Assembly (NCBI RefSeq): GCF_027923405.1 | Contig: NZ_BQYI01000001.1 | Span: 2,334,501-2,398,500, forward strand | DNA from: Paenibacillus sp. YYML68 | GTDB taxonomy: Bacteria > Bacillota > Bacilli > Paenibacillales > NBRC-103111 | Length of the DNA: 64,000 nt | Reading direction: 5' to 3' | Part shown: positions 41,991-50,568 of the stretch, one piece after another | How the letters are laid out: every line of letters starts with the position of its first letter | How positions within the stretch are numbered: position 1 is the first letter of the stretch | Made by a program: the position numbers and the translations under genes | Notes under the pieces: model-generated | The model's input: only the letters and a program-made list of their open reading frames with translations | Database searches by the model: none | Told to the model about the DNA's origin: nothing

Positions 41991-42590
41991 ATGAAAAAAT
42001 TTAACTTCAAGTCGTTCAAGGTGCGACTACGCCAAGTCAAGGCTGAAGAGCTGAATGACCGTCTGCTCCTCATTAATCTGTATGTAACGCAAGCTCTAGT
42101 GCTGCTGGCTGCTGTCGTGATCATGCTGTTCCAGCGTCCTGATCTGCTACAGATGTTCTCCATCGAGCCAGGCCTTACAATCGTGCTATGGGGAGCTCTG
42201 TTCGCTGGCGCGGTGCTCGCCGTTGATCTGCTGGTGACGAATTGGGTGCCCTCCGAGGTGACCGATGACGGGGGCATCAACCAGATGCTGTTCGGCAACC
42301 GCCCACTGTGGCATATCGCGCTGTTATCCCTCGTCGTCGCGTTCTGTGAAGAGCTGCTGTTCCGCGGCGCCATACAAGCAGCATGGGGACCGTATTGGAC
42401 GAGCATTCTGTTCGCCGCTATTCACATTCGGTACTTGCAGCACTGGCTCATGACCGGCCTCGTATTTAGTATCAGCTATGGCCTCGGCTGGATCTATATT
42501 CAGACAGGTACGCTGTGGACGCCGATTTTGGCCCATTTCCTGATCGACTTTATTATGGGCTGTATCTTAAGGTATAGGAGAGAGAGCTAG
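41991..42590 (+). CDS. CPBP family intramembrane metalloprotease
   Basis: CAAX-protease/bacteriocin-processing family membrane protein. The 199-residue protein has several helices and both family motifs: FCEELLFRGAIQ with the catalytic Glu pair at about 120-121, and HFLIDFIMG with the second-motif His near the C-terminus; SILFAAIH supplies another conserved His. Specific substrate unknown. ATG 41991 follows AAAGGGA at 6-7 nt; GTG 41964 and ATG 41970 are upstream alternatives. The next small membrane-protein gene begins 1 nt after its stop. Confidence 0.85.
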   Translation: MKKFNFKSFKVRLRQVKAEELNDRLLLINLYVTQALVLLAAVVIMLFQRPDLLQMFSIEPGLTIVLWGALFAGAVLAVDLLVTNWVPSEVTDDGGINQMLFGNRPLWHIALLSLVVAFCEELLFRGAIQAAWGPYWTSILFAAIHIRYLQHWLMTGLVFSISYGLGWIYIQTGTLWTPILAHFLIDFIMGCILRYRRES

Positions 42591-42591
42591 C

Positions 42592-42807
42592 ATGAATATC
42601 AGTCACCAGCATTCCGAGCTGCAGCAAGCAGCCTCGGAAACGGCGGCCGCCGCCTCCGAGGAGCTGTACCTTCCTCCCCGCAAGAAGGTTCATCCAACTG
42701 AGAAGGAGAAATGGCTGCCTATCTTTTATCGGACGCTGCTGTCTATTTTTGTACTGTTAACAATTGGATTGCTCGTATGGGGCTGGTATCGCGATCAGCA
42801 GCTATAG
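42592..42807 (+). CDS. Small single-pass membrane protein
   Basis: 71 residues with a charged, Ala/Ser/Glu-rich N-terminal half and one C-terminal helix (TLLSIFVLLTIGLLVWGWY). Good site ATAGGAGAG before the ATG, 1 nt after the CPBP gene, so expression is coupled. Function unknown. Its stop codon shares a CTATAG palindrome with the stop of the converging deacetylase gene. Confidence 0.7.
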   Translation: MNISHQHSELQQAASETAAAASEELYLPPRKKVHPTEKEKWLPIFYRTLLSIFVLLTIGLLVWGWYRDQQL

Positions 42808-43740
42808 ACTCGGGTCGATCGCATGCGGGTCCACGAAGCCGTAGCCTCGCTTCTTGATTTGCGACAACATGTCGTCCAGTGCCTCCGCCGTCCACGGCAG
42901 CTCATGCATAAGAATGTTGCTGCCGGGGCGCAGCTGGCCGATGACGTTCGCCGTCACCTCCTGGGCACTGTTCCGCTTGACGGTCATTTCCCAATCCTTG
43001 GAGCCATTGGACCATGTCATATATAGCATACCGAGCTCCTTCGACTTCGCACGTACCTCATCATTGCCTGATCCGAACGGTGGCCGGAAAAAAACAGGCG
43101 CTTCTCCAGTAATCGCCTTCACCGCGTCTTGCACGTCCTCCAGCTGCTGGGCAATCTTCTCCTTCGTTTGCTTCTTAAGATCAATATGATCCCACGAATG
43201 ATTGCCGATGGCATGACCGCGCTCATGAATGAGCTTGACGATGTCGGGCTTTTGCTTCACGCGATAGCCGTTCACGAAAAATATGGCCTTCGCCTGATGC
43301 TTATCCAGCGTATCGAGTAATGCCTGGTTCAGCTCGAGGTCCTTCGGTCCGTCATCGAATGTCAGCAATACGACCTCCTTCGGATGCTTACTGGCGTCGA
43401 TCGGGACGATGTCGTACGTCCTCGGGCTCATCTTGTACGTTCGGGCAACAGGCGTAGCTTGGGGCTGAGTCCGACTCTCTTGCTTGGCCGACTGCTGTGT
43501 ATGCGACGTGACTTTATCTGCGGTCGCAGGTACGGAGACCGCCTGTTCTTGCAGGCTGCTCGACTTAGTGGCGTTCTCTGGACGGGCTGCACTGTTCGGA
43601 ACAGCTGCACTCGATTCCAGCGACTGGCTGACAGGGGAAGGTGGTGGGGTCACTTCGTTGCGGTCGGACGATGTAGAGCAGGCAGAGGCTAGCACTGAAG
43701 CAAGCAGCAGTACGGCTGTCGTCTTTATTTTATTAGTCAT
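42802..43740 (-). CDS. Polysaccharide deacetylase family lipoprotein
   Basis: Exported NodB-type deacetylase. The signal ends with a lipobox (LASAC), so the mature protein is lipid-anchored. A Ser/Pro/Gln-rich linker (about 25-100) leads to the NodB domain (about 125-305) with motif 1 LTFDDGPKD, motif 2 HSWDH (GNHSWDHIDL), motif 3 FFRPPFGSGND and motif 4 TWSNGSKDW. The deviation WSNGSKD from the usual WSVDSRDW lies at the motif-4 position. It likely acts on peptidoglycan or another wall glycan. Start taken at MTNKIK (43740); an ATG seven codons upstream is possible. Confidence 0.88.
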   Translation of the reverse strand: MTNKIKTTAVLLLASVLASACSTSSDRNEVTPPPSPVSQSLESSAAVPNSAARPENATKSSSLQEQAVSVPATADKVTSHTQQSAKQESRTQPQATPVARTYKMSPRTYDIVPIDASKHPKEVVLLTFDDGPKDLELNQALLDTLDKHQAKAIFFVNGYRVKQKPDIVKLIHERGHAIGNHSWDHIDLKKQTKEKIAQQLEDVQDAVKAITGEAPVFFRPPFGSGNDEVRAKSKELGMLYMTWSNGSKDWEMTVKRNSAQEVTANVIGQLRPGSNILMHELPWTAEALDDMLSQIKKRGYGFVDPHAIDPSL

Positions 43741-43857
43741 CAAGTGTGATCTTCCCTTCATGTAGGCTGCTTCCTAATATTATCATGCATGAGCTGGGCC
43801 CACCTAGCGGAAAATATAGCTGAAGTCGAATCCAACACCACAACGGAGGGATCGAAG

Positions 43858-44334
43858 ATGAGAATAGGAGCCTTTATGTTTGGCGGTATTGTCGGAGCAG
43901 CAGCAGCAATCTACGTATCGAACCGGATGAAGCCGATCATGTCGGCATTTGCGGGCAATGATGCGGTCAGCAGCATGCTGAACCAAGCGGACAAATCGAT
44001 GAAAAACCGCAAAAGCTCGGATTCTGCATCTATGTTCCAGGGAGCTGCTTTTACAAGCAGCCAAAACCAGCATAAATCCAATGTGTCGAATGTGTCTTCC
44101 CACAGCTCGGCAAACAACACAAGCACGTCGAGCAACACAGGCGCATCCAACACAAGCGCATCCAACAGCACAAGCAAGAAGGACTTCGTGTTTGATGAGA
44201 GCTTGTTCAAAGAGGACGGCCTAAATAAAGTGGAGGACATTGTGAATCAGGATCCGAAGCTGCGCGCAGCAGTGGACGAAATTTTGGCAGGCAATGGAAC
44301 CCCCTCGAAGAAAGAGCAGCAGCAGACGCACTAA
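43858..44334 (+). CDS. Uncharacterised protein with Ser/Asn/Thr-rich linker
   Basis: 158 residues: a short N-terminal hydrophobic stretch (MRIGAFMFGGIVGAAAAIYV), a helical basic part, a repetitive low-complexity linker (about 80-120, built of NTS/ASN/SSN units) and an acidic C-terminal helix (FDESLFKEDGLNKVEDIV). YtxH-like small membrane-anchored proteins have a similar layout, but I cannot assign the family. GGAGGG lies 7 nt before the ATG 43858. A terminator follows. Confidence 0.65.
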   Translation: MRIGAFMFGGIVGAAAAIYVSNRMKPIMSAFAGNDAVSSMLNQADKSMKNRKSSDSASMFQGAAFTSSQNQHKSNVSNVSSHSSANNTSTSSNTGASNTSASNSTSKKDFVFDESLFKEDGLNKVEDIVNQDPKLRAAVDEILAGNGTPSKKEQQQTH

Positions 44335-44374
44335 GAGAGTAGTACGCTATCATGCTCATCGATACGTAACAGGT

Positions 44375-44416
44375 GCAAGGTTCTCGTTCCATGCGAACGG
44401 GGCCTTGCTTTTTTTT
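44375..44416 (+). terminator. Intrinsic terminator
   Basis: GCAAGG-TTCTCGTTC, loop CATG, GAACG-GGG-CCTTGC, then at least eight T. Confidence 0.85.
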
Positions 44417-44465
44417 GTTTTTAATCATTTTTTCGGCTCTTGACCGTTCTTTTCTGAACGGAATG

Positions 44466-44478
44466 TGATATAATAGAC
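44466..44478 (+). promoter_or_regulatory. Extended -10 promoter element before mecA
   Basis: TGATATAATAG is an extended -10 box (TGnTATAAT). No convincing -35 is present at 17 bp; a CCGTTC/GAACGG hairpin occupies that region. Confidence 0.4.
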
Positions 44479-44609
44479 GTAACATGGAAAACAAGCACAC
44501 CCTTTCTATGTTTAGTTGCGCGTTTAGGGATTGTCGTCATGTCTTGGTTTCTCTTGATGAACCATACTTCATAAGCTTTTATTAACAGTCGGCTAGGGGG
44601 GAATCCAGT

Positions 44610-45212
44610 ATGAAAATGGAGCGATTAAGTCAGGACAAGATACGGATATTCCTCACATTTGATGACTTAACGGAGCGCGGCATTCAGAAGGATGACATGT
44701 GGAGAGAAATCCCTAAGGTACATGAGCTGTTCAGCGAAATGATGGATCAAGCTTATATGGAGCTAGGCTTCGACGCGACCGGTCCTCTCGCCGTTGAGGT
44801 TCTCGCTATGCCTGCACAAGGGATGATGGTTATCGTCACGCGCGGCAAGATGAACTTCGGCTCTGAAGATACGCTTGAAGATGAGCTGGAAGAGGAAGTG
44901 TACGAGCTCGAGCTTACATTGGATGAGACAGACCAGGTCACATACGCCTTCCGAGACTTCGAGGATTTGCTGAGGCTGTCTAAGGTTCTGGGTGGAATGC
45001 TCACAGACGGCGGAACGCTCTACTCCTATAAAAATAAATATATTTTACTTCTGGATGCGGAGCCGCTGGATGAGAGCAAGCTACAGACGATTGTAGCAGT
45101 GTTGTCGGAGTACGGTGAAGCAACCTCGGTGACTCATGCAATGCTTGAGGAGTACGGCAATAAAGTGATTGCAGAGCATGCAATTCGAACGCTTTGTGAG
45201 AAATTCCGTTAA
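44610..45212 (+). CDS. mecA: Adaptor protein MecA
   Basis: Adaptor that targets ComK, ComS and other proteins to ClpC-ClpP for degradation and thereby limits competence; the C-terminal domain assembles ClpC. The N-terminal domain starts MKMERLSQDKIRIFLTFDDLTERGI, the family hallmark, followed by an acidic linker (EDELEEEVYELEL) and the C-terminal ClpC-binding domain. At 200 residues it is close to the Bacillus length. AGGGGGGAA precedes the ATG; ATG 44616 is an alternative. Confidence 0.93.
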   Translation: MKMERLSQDKIRIFLTFDDLTERGIQKDDMWREIPKVHELFSEMMDQAYMELGFDATGPLAVEVLAMPAQGMMVIVTRGKMNFGSEDTLEDELEEEVYELELTLDETDQVTYAFRDFEDLLRLSKVLGGMLTDGGTLYSYKNKYILLLDAEPLDESKLQTIVAVLSEYGEATSVTHAMLEEYGNKVIAEHAIRTLCEKFR

Positions 45213-45261
45213 TCCCGATTGATGTTCCATATTGTGACTGTGAAATATCAGATTATATGGC

Positions 45262-45304
45262 AAAGCATTCACAAAAACATTCGTTTTTGCGGAATGCTTT
45301 TTTT
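45262..45304 (+). terminator. Intrinsic terminator of mecA
   Basis: AAAGCATTC / GAATGCTTT with inner CAAAAAC/GTTTTTG, followed by a T-run. Confidence 0.85.
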
Positions 45305-45382
45305 GAAATCATCCGCTATGCGTGAATAAGGGGAAGCAGTGGATGGAATTGGCGGTCGCATAAGACGGGGAGGACGAACCAG

Positions 45383-46906
45383 GTGACAGGACTGAACAGA
45401 AGCGCGGCCAAGTCGTCTTTCGATTTAGAAGAGCTCGTCACGCATTATCAGAAGCAGCTGCGCGAGGATGCTCTCTATTACTTGCAGCGCCGCGGCCTCG
45501 AACAAGAGACGATTCAGCAATATCGGATCGGCTTCGAACCGGGGAAGATTGGCTTCTATGTACAATCGGGGAAGCTCGGCGGTTACTTCGAGAATCGCGT
45601 CATTATTCCGATACTGGATTCGGCAGGAGAGCCGATCGACCTGATCGGACGTTCCATCGATAATCGGGAGCCGAAGTACAAGACATTGGTCGGTATGGAT
45701 GATTACTTGTTCAACGAGCCGGTGCTTGAGCAGACCGACGACGTGATCGTCTGCGGCGGTGTGTTCGACGTGTTGAGCTTGTCACAAGCGAGACTGCCAG
45801 CCGTATGTACGACCGTGTGGATGACCTTCAAGGAGAGTCATGCCGAGAAGCTGAAGGATAAGCGTGTGTTCATATGTCTTGGCAATGATGAGCTCGGACG
45901 CAGAGAGAGCGCGAAGATCGAAGCGCTGCTGCAGGGCATCAGCCGAGAGACATTCATCGTCAACATGCCGGAGTCGATTCGGGATGTGAACGACTTTTTC
46001 GTTCGTGTGCAAAATCCGCTCGACACATTCATGCAGCTGCTGAACGAGACGATGGAGGAGTCGCTTCTCCTGCCGATCGCACCGGATGTGAAAAATATTA
46101 CGGCGTATACCGAGGAGTTCATGAAGCGGTTTCGCGGACAAACAAGCGGCGTGTCGACTGGACTTCTGCAGCTGGATGAGGCACTGCTGGGAGGTATTCG
46201 CGCCGGTCTGTACTTCATCGCAGGTGGAGCCTCCTCCGGCAAAACGATGCTGCTCAAGCAGCTCGCCGATGAGATGGCAGCACGGCAAGTTCCGGTCGTC
46301 TACGTCTCTTGGGATATGACGGCCTTCGAGCTGTGGGCGCGCAGCATCGCCAGACTGATTGGTGCTGAGCCCCACCAGGTGCTTAGCGGCAAAGCATCAC
46401 CGGAGGAAGTAGCTCGGGGCAACAAGCAATATGTCGAGATCAGCAAGTGGATGTGGACGATTGAGTGCTCGATGGAAACGTCAATGGAGCGTGTGTTCGC
46501 AACGGTGGAGCGTATCGCAGGCATTGCCGGACGAACGCCGGTCATTATTATCGATCATCTGAACCGTATACCCGCGACGGGCCTGCAGCGTCAGCCGCAG
46601 TCGATCGCCGAGCACCAGACCGTGCTTGCTTACATGCTTAAGCAATGGTCGCGAGAATGGGGGGCCCCGGTGCTGGCGGCGATTCCGACGGATGTAAGCC
46701 GTGAAGGGCTTCCTGAGGGAGTCGAGGCATCGGCAGATGTCATATTCGGCTTGAAGCAGCTGGCCGATGACGTGCTGGAGGACGGTGTGAACCGCTGTCT
46801 GCTGCAGCTGTTCAAGCACCGCAACGGTCCGCTCGCTACGGTAGAGCTTCGCTTCAACCAGCGGAAGGCGTGCTTCGAGGAGTCTGAGGTGCAGTCTGAC
46901 GTATAA
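45383..46906 (+). CDS. Primase-helicase-like protein: degenerate Toprim plus DnaB-type ATPase domain
   Basis: A 507-residue protein with the order of T7 gp4 / Twinkle proteins but without a zinc-binding domain. Residues 20-110 resemble the DnaG core N-terminal region (YYLQRRGLEQETIQQYRIGF, NRVIIPILD, GRSI). Residues 118-205 are Toprim, but the catalytic Glu is Gly (CGGVFD, G125) and the first Asp of the DxD is Gly (LGNDELG, G167), so primase activity is unlikely. Residues 255-500 are a DnaB-like RecA fold with Walker A GGASSGKT (281-288) and Walker B VIIIDHLNR. Start GTG after GGACGAACCAGG. It lies between mecA and prsW; its role is unknown, perhaps a replication or repair helicase. Confidence 0.8.
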   Translation: MTGLNRSAAKSSFDLEELVTHYQKQLREDALYYLQRRGLEQETIQQYRIGFEPGKIGFYVQSGKLGGYFENRVIIPILDSAGEPIDLIGRSIDNREPKYKTLVGMDDYLFNEPVLEQTDDVIVCGGVFDVLSLSQARLPAVCTTVWMTFKESHAEKLKDKRVFICLGNDELGRRESAKIEALLQGISRETFIVNMPESIRDVNDFFVRVQNPLDTFMQLLNETMEESLLLPIAPDVKNITAYTEEFMKRFRGQTSGVSTGLLQLDEALLGGIRAGLYFIAGGASSGKTMLLKQLADEMAARQVPVVYVSWDMTAFELWARSIARLIGAEPHQVLSGKASPEEVARGNKQYVEISKWMWTIECSMETSMERVFATVERIAGIAGRTPVIIIDHLNRIPATGLQRQPQSIAEHQTVLAYMLKQWSREWGAPVLAAIPTDVSREGLPEGVEASADVIFGLKQLADDVLEDGVNRCLLQLFKHRNGPLATVELRFNQRKACFEESEVQSDV

Positions 46907-46961
46907 CCATATATTTTGGTTTCACAGCACTTATTTTTCTGGAGGACTGGAGGAGTAGACC

Positions 46962-47654
46962 CTGAGCCTTTTTTCGTTGCTAGTTGCTGCTGTGGCGCCG
47001 GGCGTCGCTCTTCTGTCCTATTTTTATTTGAAGGACCGTTACGACCCGGAGCCGATCTCGCACGTCCTACGATTGTTCATATTCGGCGTGCTGCTTGTGT
47101 TCCCGGTGATGGTGCTGCAATGGGCGCTACTGCAGGGCCTAGGCTCGCATCCGCTCGTTTTCTCTTTTGTAACGTCTGCGTTGCCTGAAGAATTCTTCAA
47201 GTGGTTCATCGTCTATTTCTTAATTTTTCAGCATTCGACGTTCGATGAGCCGTATGACGGGATCGTCTACGCCGTAGCGGTGTCGCTTGGCTTTGCCACG
47301 ATGGAGAACGTGCTGTACGCACTGCTGAGTCCGATGGATTTCTCTCAGCTATTGCAGCGGGCATTCCTTCCGGTGTCAGGGCATGCAATGTTTGGCGTTA
47401 TGATGGGCTATCACTTCGGCTCTGCGAAGTTCGTGAGAGGGAAGTATCGCAAGCATCTGGCACTCGCGCTGCTGCTGCCTCTGTTCTGGCACGGTGTGTT
47501 CGACTATACGTTAACCGTATCCGGTGGCAACTGGATCTGGTTCATGCTGCCGCTTATGTCGTTCCTGTGGCTAAGGAGCATGTGGAAGGTGCGTCGTGCG
47601 AACGAAAGCTCGTCGCTACGTCTGCTTACTCGCGAGGAACGGATTAAAGCTTGA
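46962..47654 (+). CDS. prsW: PrsW-type intramembrane protease
   Basis: PrsW is a membrane protease that cuts the anti-sigma factor RsiW in Bacillus to activate sigma-W. Hydrophobic segments and the motifs SYFYLKDRYDPEP, SALPEEFFKWF (catalytic Glu pair), GFATMENVLYAL and GHAMFGVMMGY fit the family. 230 residues. The only start matching GGAGGAG (46949-46955) at normal spacing is a CTG at 46962, giving LSLFSLLVAAVAPG, the family-like terminus; TTG 46977 is 21 nt from the site. A CTG start is therefore proposed. Family assignment is firm; substrate unknown here. Confidence 0.85.
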   Translation: MSLFSLLVAAVAPGVALLSYFYLKDRYDPEPISHVLRLFIFGVLLVFPVMVLQWALLQGLGSHPLVFSFVTSALPEEFFKWFIVYFLIFQHSTFDEPYDGIVYAVAVSLGFATMENVLYALLSPMDFSQLLQRAFLPVSGHAMFGVMMGYHFGSAKFVRGKYRKHLALALLLPLFWHGVFDYTLTVSGGNWIWFMLPLMSFLWLRSMWKVRRANESSSLRLLTREERIKA

Positions 47655-47704
47655 GGGAACTGTCTATAATGGGATGTAACGAGACTTACAATCGGAGGAA
47701 TCCC

Positions 47705-47872
47705 ATGAATAGTACAATGAGTCCCAGAGTGAAAGTCATCATTCGCTGCAACCAGTGCGGAGAGAAATTTATATTAAGAGGTCGCAGGGATAAGGGCCGC
47801 ATTGATACCGGCTTCAAGCAATGCATCTGCAGCAATGCGAACGATTTTGAGATCGAGACGAACAGCATGTAG
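47705..47872 (+). CDS. Small zinc-ribbon-like protein
   Basis: 55 residues from ATG 47705 (GGAGGA upstream). Four cysteines in CNQCG and KQCICS and a basic middle (LRGRRDKGR) suggest a zinc-binding, possibly nucleic-acid-binding, fold. The longer frame from 47651 is not needed. It occupies the place where sleB would be expected between prsW and ypeB. Function unknown. Confidence 0.65.
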   Translation: MNSTMSPRVKVIIRCNQCGEKFILRGRRDKGRIDTGFKQCICSNANDFEIETNSM

Positions 47873-47886
47873 TTTATGTTCAGAGC

Positions 47887-47915
47887 CGTCCTTCACAGGG
47901 CGGTTTTTTCTTTTG
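47887..47915 (+). terminator. Intrinsic terminator
   Basis: CCGTCC-TTCACA-GGGCGG (one G-U pair) followed by TTTTTT. Confidence 0.75.
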
Positions 47916-47994
47916 AGGAGATAGGTGCATAAAGGCTCCGCTCTGAAGCGCAAACTAAGCCCAAGTTTGGCTGAAGAAGGGAGATCTCGCGCAT

Positions 47995-49350
47995 ATGTAC
48001 AAGAGGCTAAGTATCGTCATGTTTCCGATTTTGCTCGTCGCTCTCATCGGTACGGGGATCTGGGGGTATATGGAGCATCAAGAGAAAAACTCCGTTTTGA
48101 TAAAAGCTGAAAATCAATACCAGCGGGCGTTCCATGACCTCACGTTTCATGTTGACAAGCTTCATACAGAGCTCGGCAACACGCTAGCGGTTAATTCCAC
48201 GTCCCAAGAAGCTTACAAGAAGGGGCTCATTAACGTTTGGCGCATTACGAACGAGGCTCAGAACGAGATCAGTCAGCTTCCGCTTACGCTGCTGCCGTTC
48301 AATGAGACGGAGCAATTCCTTGCGAATATTTCGAAGTTTGCGTACCGCGCGGCTGTAAGGGATCTGAGCAAGCAGCCGTTCACCGAGGCGGAGATGAAGA
48401 CGATGAAGTCGCTCTATGAGCATTCGAAGCAAATATCGGACGATCTGCGTCAGGTGCAATCGACGGTTGTGGAGCAAAATCTTCGCTGGATGGACGTGGA
48501 GCTTGCACTGGCGACCAAGTCGGAGCCCTACGATAACGACATCATCGATGGCTTCGCAACGCTGGACAAAAAAGTAAGCGAATATGCGGAGGTCAACTGG
48601 AGTCCATCGGTGATGAGCATGTTCGAGAAGCGCGATGTCAGCATGCTGTCAGGCAACGAAATGACGGTCGACGATATTAAGCAGCGAGCAGCTCAATTTC
48701 TAGGCGTTCAGAGCTTGGATACGGCCCAAATCGTGGAGAACGGCGTCGGCACCGAATATGCCTCCTACAGCGTGTATATACCGAAGGAGGGCACGTTGGA
48801 CGGGGCGCACATGGATTTTGCCAAGAAGGGCGGACAACTGCTGTGGTACAACGCAACCCGCGATGTACAGACTCGTGCCCTTGATCTACGCCAAGCGCGC
48901 GATGTGGCAGCACAGTTTCTGGACGAGCATGGCTACACTGGGATGACGGCCGTGTCTTACGATGATTACGCCAACGTAGCGAACTTGACCTTCGCTTCCA
49001 GAGAGGGAGACGCGATTAACTATCTCGAGAAGGTTGCGGTGAAGGTTGCGCTTGACAATGGCGAGGTTACCGGCCTTGAGGCGACGGATTACGTATTCAA
49101 CAATAAGGAGCGTCAGTTGCCTGCGCCTACAGTGACTGTGGAGGATGCGAAGAAGACGTTGAACCCTGAATTCAAGCTGGACAGCGTCAGTCAAGCGTTG
49201 ATTCGCAATGAGATCGATGAAGAGGTGCTGTGCTATCAATTCATGGGTCGCGTGAATGGCGGCTATTACCGAATCTTCATTAATGCTGCTACGGGAACGG
49301 AAGAGAAGATTGACTACATTCAAGCAGACGAGGTTCAGGTGGCACAGTAA
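47995..49350 (+). CDS. ypeB: Germination protein YpeB
   Basis: Spore inner-membrane protein that stabilises and localises the cortex-lytic enzyme SleB. A single N-terminal helix (LSIVMFPILLVALIGTGIWGY) precedes a long helical YpeB domain and C-terminal PepSY-like repeats (AAQFLGVQ…, ARDVAAQFLDEHGY, DAKKTLNPEFKL). 451 residues, normal. In Bacillus sleB lies immediately upstream in the same operon; here that gene is absent, so YpeB must partner with a SleB encoded elsewhere or act differently. AAGAAGGGAG precedes the ATG. Confidence 0.92.
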   Translation: MYKRLSIVMFPILLVALIGTGIWGYMEHQEKNSVLIKAENQYQRAFHDLTFHVDKLHTELGNTLAVNSTSQEAYKKGLINVWRITNEAQNEISQLPLTLLPFNETEQFLANISKFAYRAAVRDLSKQPFTEAEMKTMKSLYEHSKQISDDLRQVQSTVVEQNLRWMDVELALATKSEPYDNDIIDGFATLDKKVSEYAEVNWSPSVMSMFEKRDVSMLSGNEMTVDDIKQRAAQFLGVQSLDTAQIVENGVGTEYASYSVYIPKEGTLDGAHMDFAKKGGQLLWYNATRDVQTRALDLRQARDVAAQFLDEHGYTGMTAVSYDDYANVANLTFASREGDAINYLEKVAVKVALDNGEVTGLEATDYVFNNKERQLPAPTVTVEDAKKTLNPEFKLDSVSQALIRNEIDEEVLCYQFMGRVNGGYYRIFINAATGTEEKIDYIQADEVQVAQ

Positions 49351-49487
49351 GGAGAGCGGAGCCCGGCTTATGGCCGGGTTCATTCGTGTTCAAGCGTTCA
49401 GGTATACCCTCAGGTGCTTGACGTGGTATAATATGGGCAGACCTAGGTCTGAAGTATCGATGATGATCATTCCGAGGGGTGCTTGCC

Positions 49488-50141
49488 TTGCTTCCGAAAA
49501 TTAACCAGATTTTGCACATACAAGTGAATTCCATCGACGAAGAGGAAGCGAAGCAGGAATATAAATCGCGGATCGCCGATATGACCGACAGCTCGATCAT
49601 GATGGAGGTGCCTCTCCATGAGAAGACAGGTCGCTTGAAGCGACTGTATCCGGGCGATGAGCTGTCGATCTACTTCGTCTCCGAGGGTGGTGTGAAGAAC
49701 TACTTCAACTCTTCTGTCATCGGCTACACGGATGATGTGATCCGACTTGTCCAAATCAAGCTGCCAGCGGTTGAATCCATTACGAAGATGCAACGCCGAA
49801 CGTTCCTCCGTGTGCCTGCCGAGCTCGATATTGCGGTCAAGCTGGTTGAGAATCTTCAATTCGTTGCATTGACCGACGACGTCAGCGGCGGGGGCGTGTC
49901 GTTCCTTTGCGAGAGCAATACTCCGGTCAGCTCCGGTCAGGCCGTTGGCTGCTGGTTGAACATACCGTATAAGAACGGAACCATTGAGCATGTGCCGTTC
50001 AAGGGAGAGGTCGTTCGCGTGAAGGCGCTGGAGACGGGACGACTGCAGGTGATGATGCGCTTTACTGAGATCGCCGACCGGGACAGGGAGAAGGTAATCC
50101 GGTTTTGCTTCGAACGTCAGTTCGATTTTCGTAAAAAATAA
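49488..50141 (+). CDS. PilZ-domain c-di-GMP-binding protein (YpfA/YcgR type)
   Basis: Cyclic-di-GMP receptor that in Bacillus acts as a flagellar brake (YpfA). An N-terminal YcgR-like domain (1-95) is followed by PilZ with the nucleotide-binding QRRTFLRV and DDVSGGGVSF motifs, both intact. 217 residues. TTG 49488 is chosen because GAGGGG (49474-49479) is 8 nt upstream; GTG 49479 lies on the site. It sits between ypeB and cmk as ypfA does in Bacillus. Confidence 0.9.
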   Translation: MLPKINQILHIQVNSIDEEEAKQEYKSRIADMTDSSIMMEVPLHEKTGRLKRLYPGDELSIYFVSEGGVKNYFNSSVIGYTDDVIRLVQIKLPAVESITKMQRRTFLRVPAELDIAVKLVENLQFVALTDDVSGGGVSFLCESNTPVSSGQAVGCWLNIPYKNGTIEHVPFKGEVVRVKALETGRLQVMMRFTEIADRDREKVIRFCFERQFDFRKK

Positions 50142-50209
50142 AACGGTCGGATAATTGTAAGGAATATGGGAAAGCTATCCGCATTATGCCAATTGAGGGT
50201 GATGTGGGT

Positions 50210-50449
50210 ATGAGTGTAGATCGTCAGAATGAAGCGGAGCGGACGTATGAGGAGCTGTTCATCCAATTCTCCTCCCGCATCGAGAAGCTGCTGCTGCTTG
50301 GTGTGAAAATAGTGCTGCTTGCTCTTGTCGCCAGTCAGCTGCTGCTGCAGGTGCCTCAGCTTCGGCATGGCCTCGTGAAGGTCGAGCGTCTGGAGGGCAA
50401 GCCCTATTTACACGAATCCGTATCGGTCCATAGCAGAGCTGCACAATAG
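50210..50449 (+). CDS. Small membrane protein, DUF5359-like (YpfB position)
   Basis: 79 residues with a charged N-terminus, one helix (LLLLGVKIVLLALVASQLLLQ) and a basic tail. Order between ypfA and cmk matches YpfB. ATG 50210 follows GAGGGTGATGTG; a start at 50186 is possible. Function unknown. Confidence 0.7.
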   Translation: MSVDRQNEAERTYEELFIQFSSRIEKLLLLGVKIVLLALVASQLLLQVPQLRHGLVKVERLEGKPYLHESVSVHSRAAQ

Positions 50450-50504
50450 TTCCGGAGTAGGCTTTGCAATGATCGTGAAATCTATGGTATAATTTTCTAC
50501 GTTC

Positions 50505-50527
50505 GAGGCTTCGGCCTGTTTTTTTTT
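50505..50527 (+). terminator. Short terminator before cmk
   Basis: AGGC-TTC-GGCCT-type hairpin (GAGGCTTCGGCCTG) followed by eight T. Confidence 0.6.
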
Positions 50528-50568
50528 CAAAATGCTCGTCCGTTTTATCGGGAATAGGAGGCCGCAGC

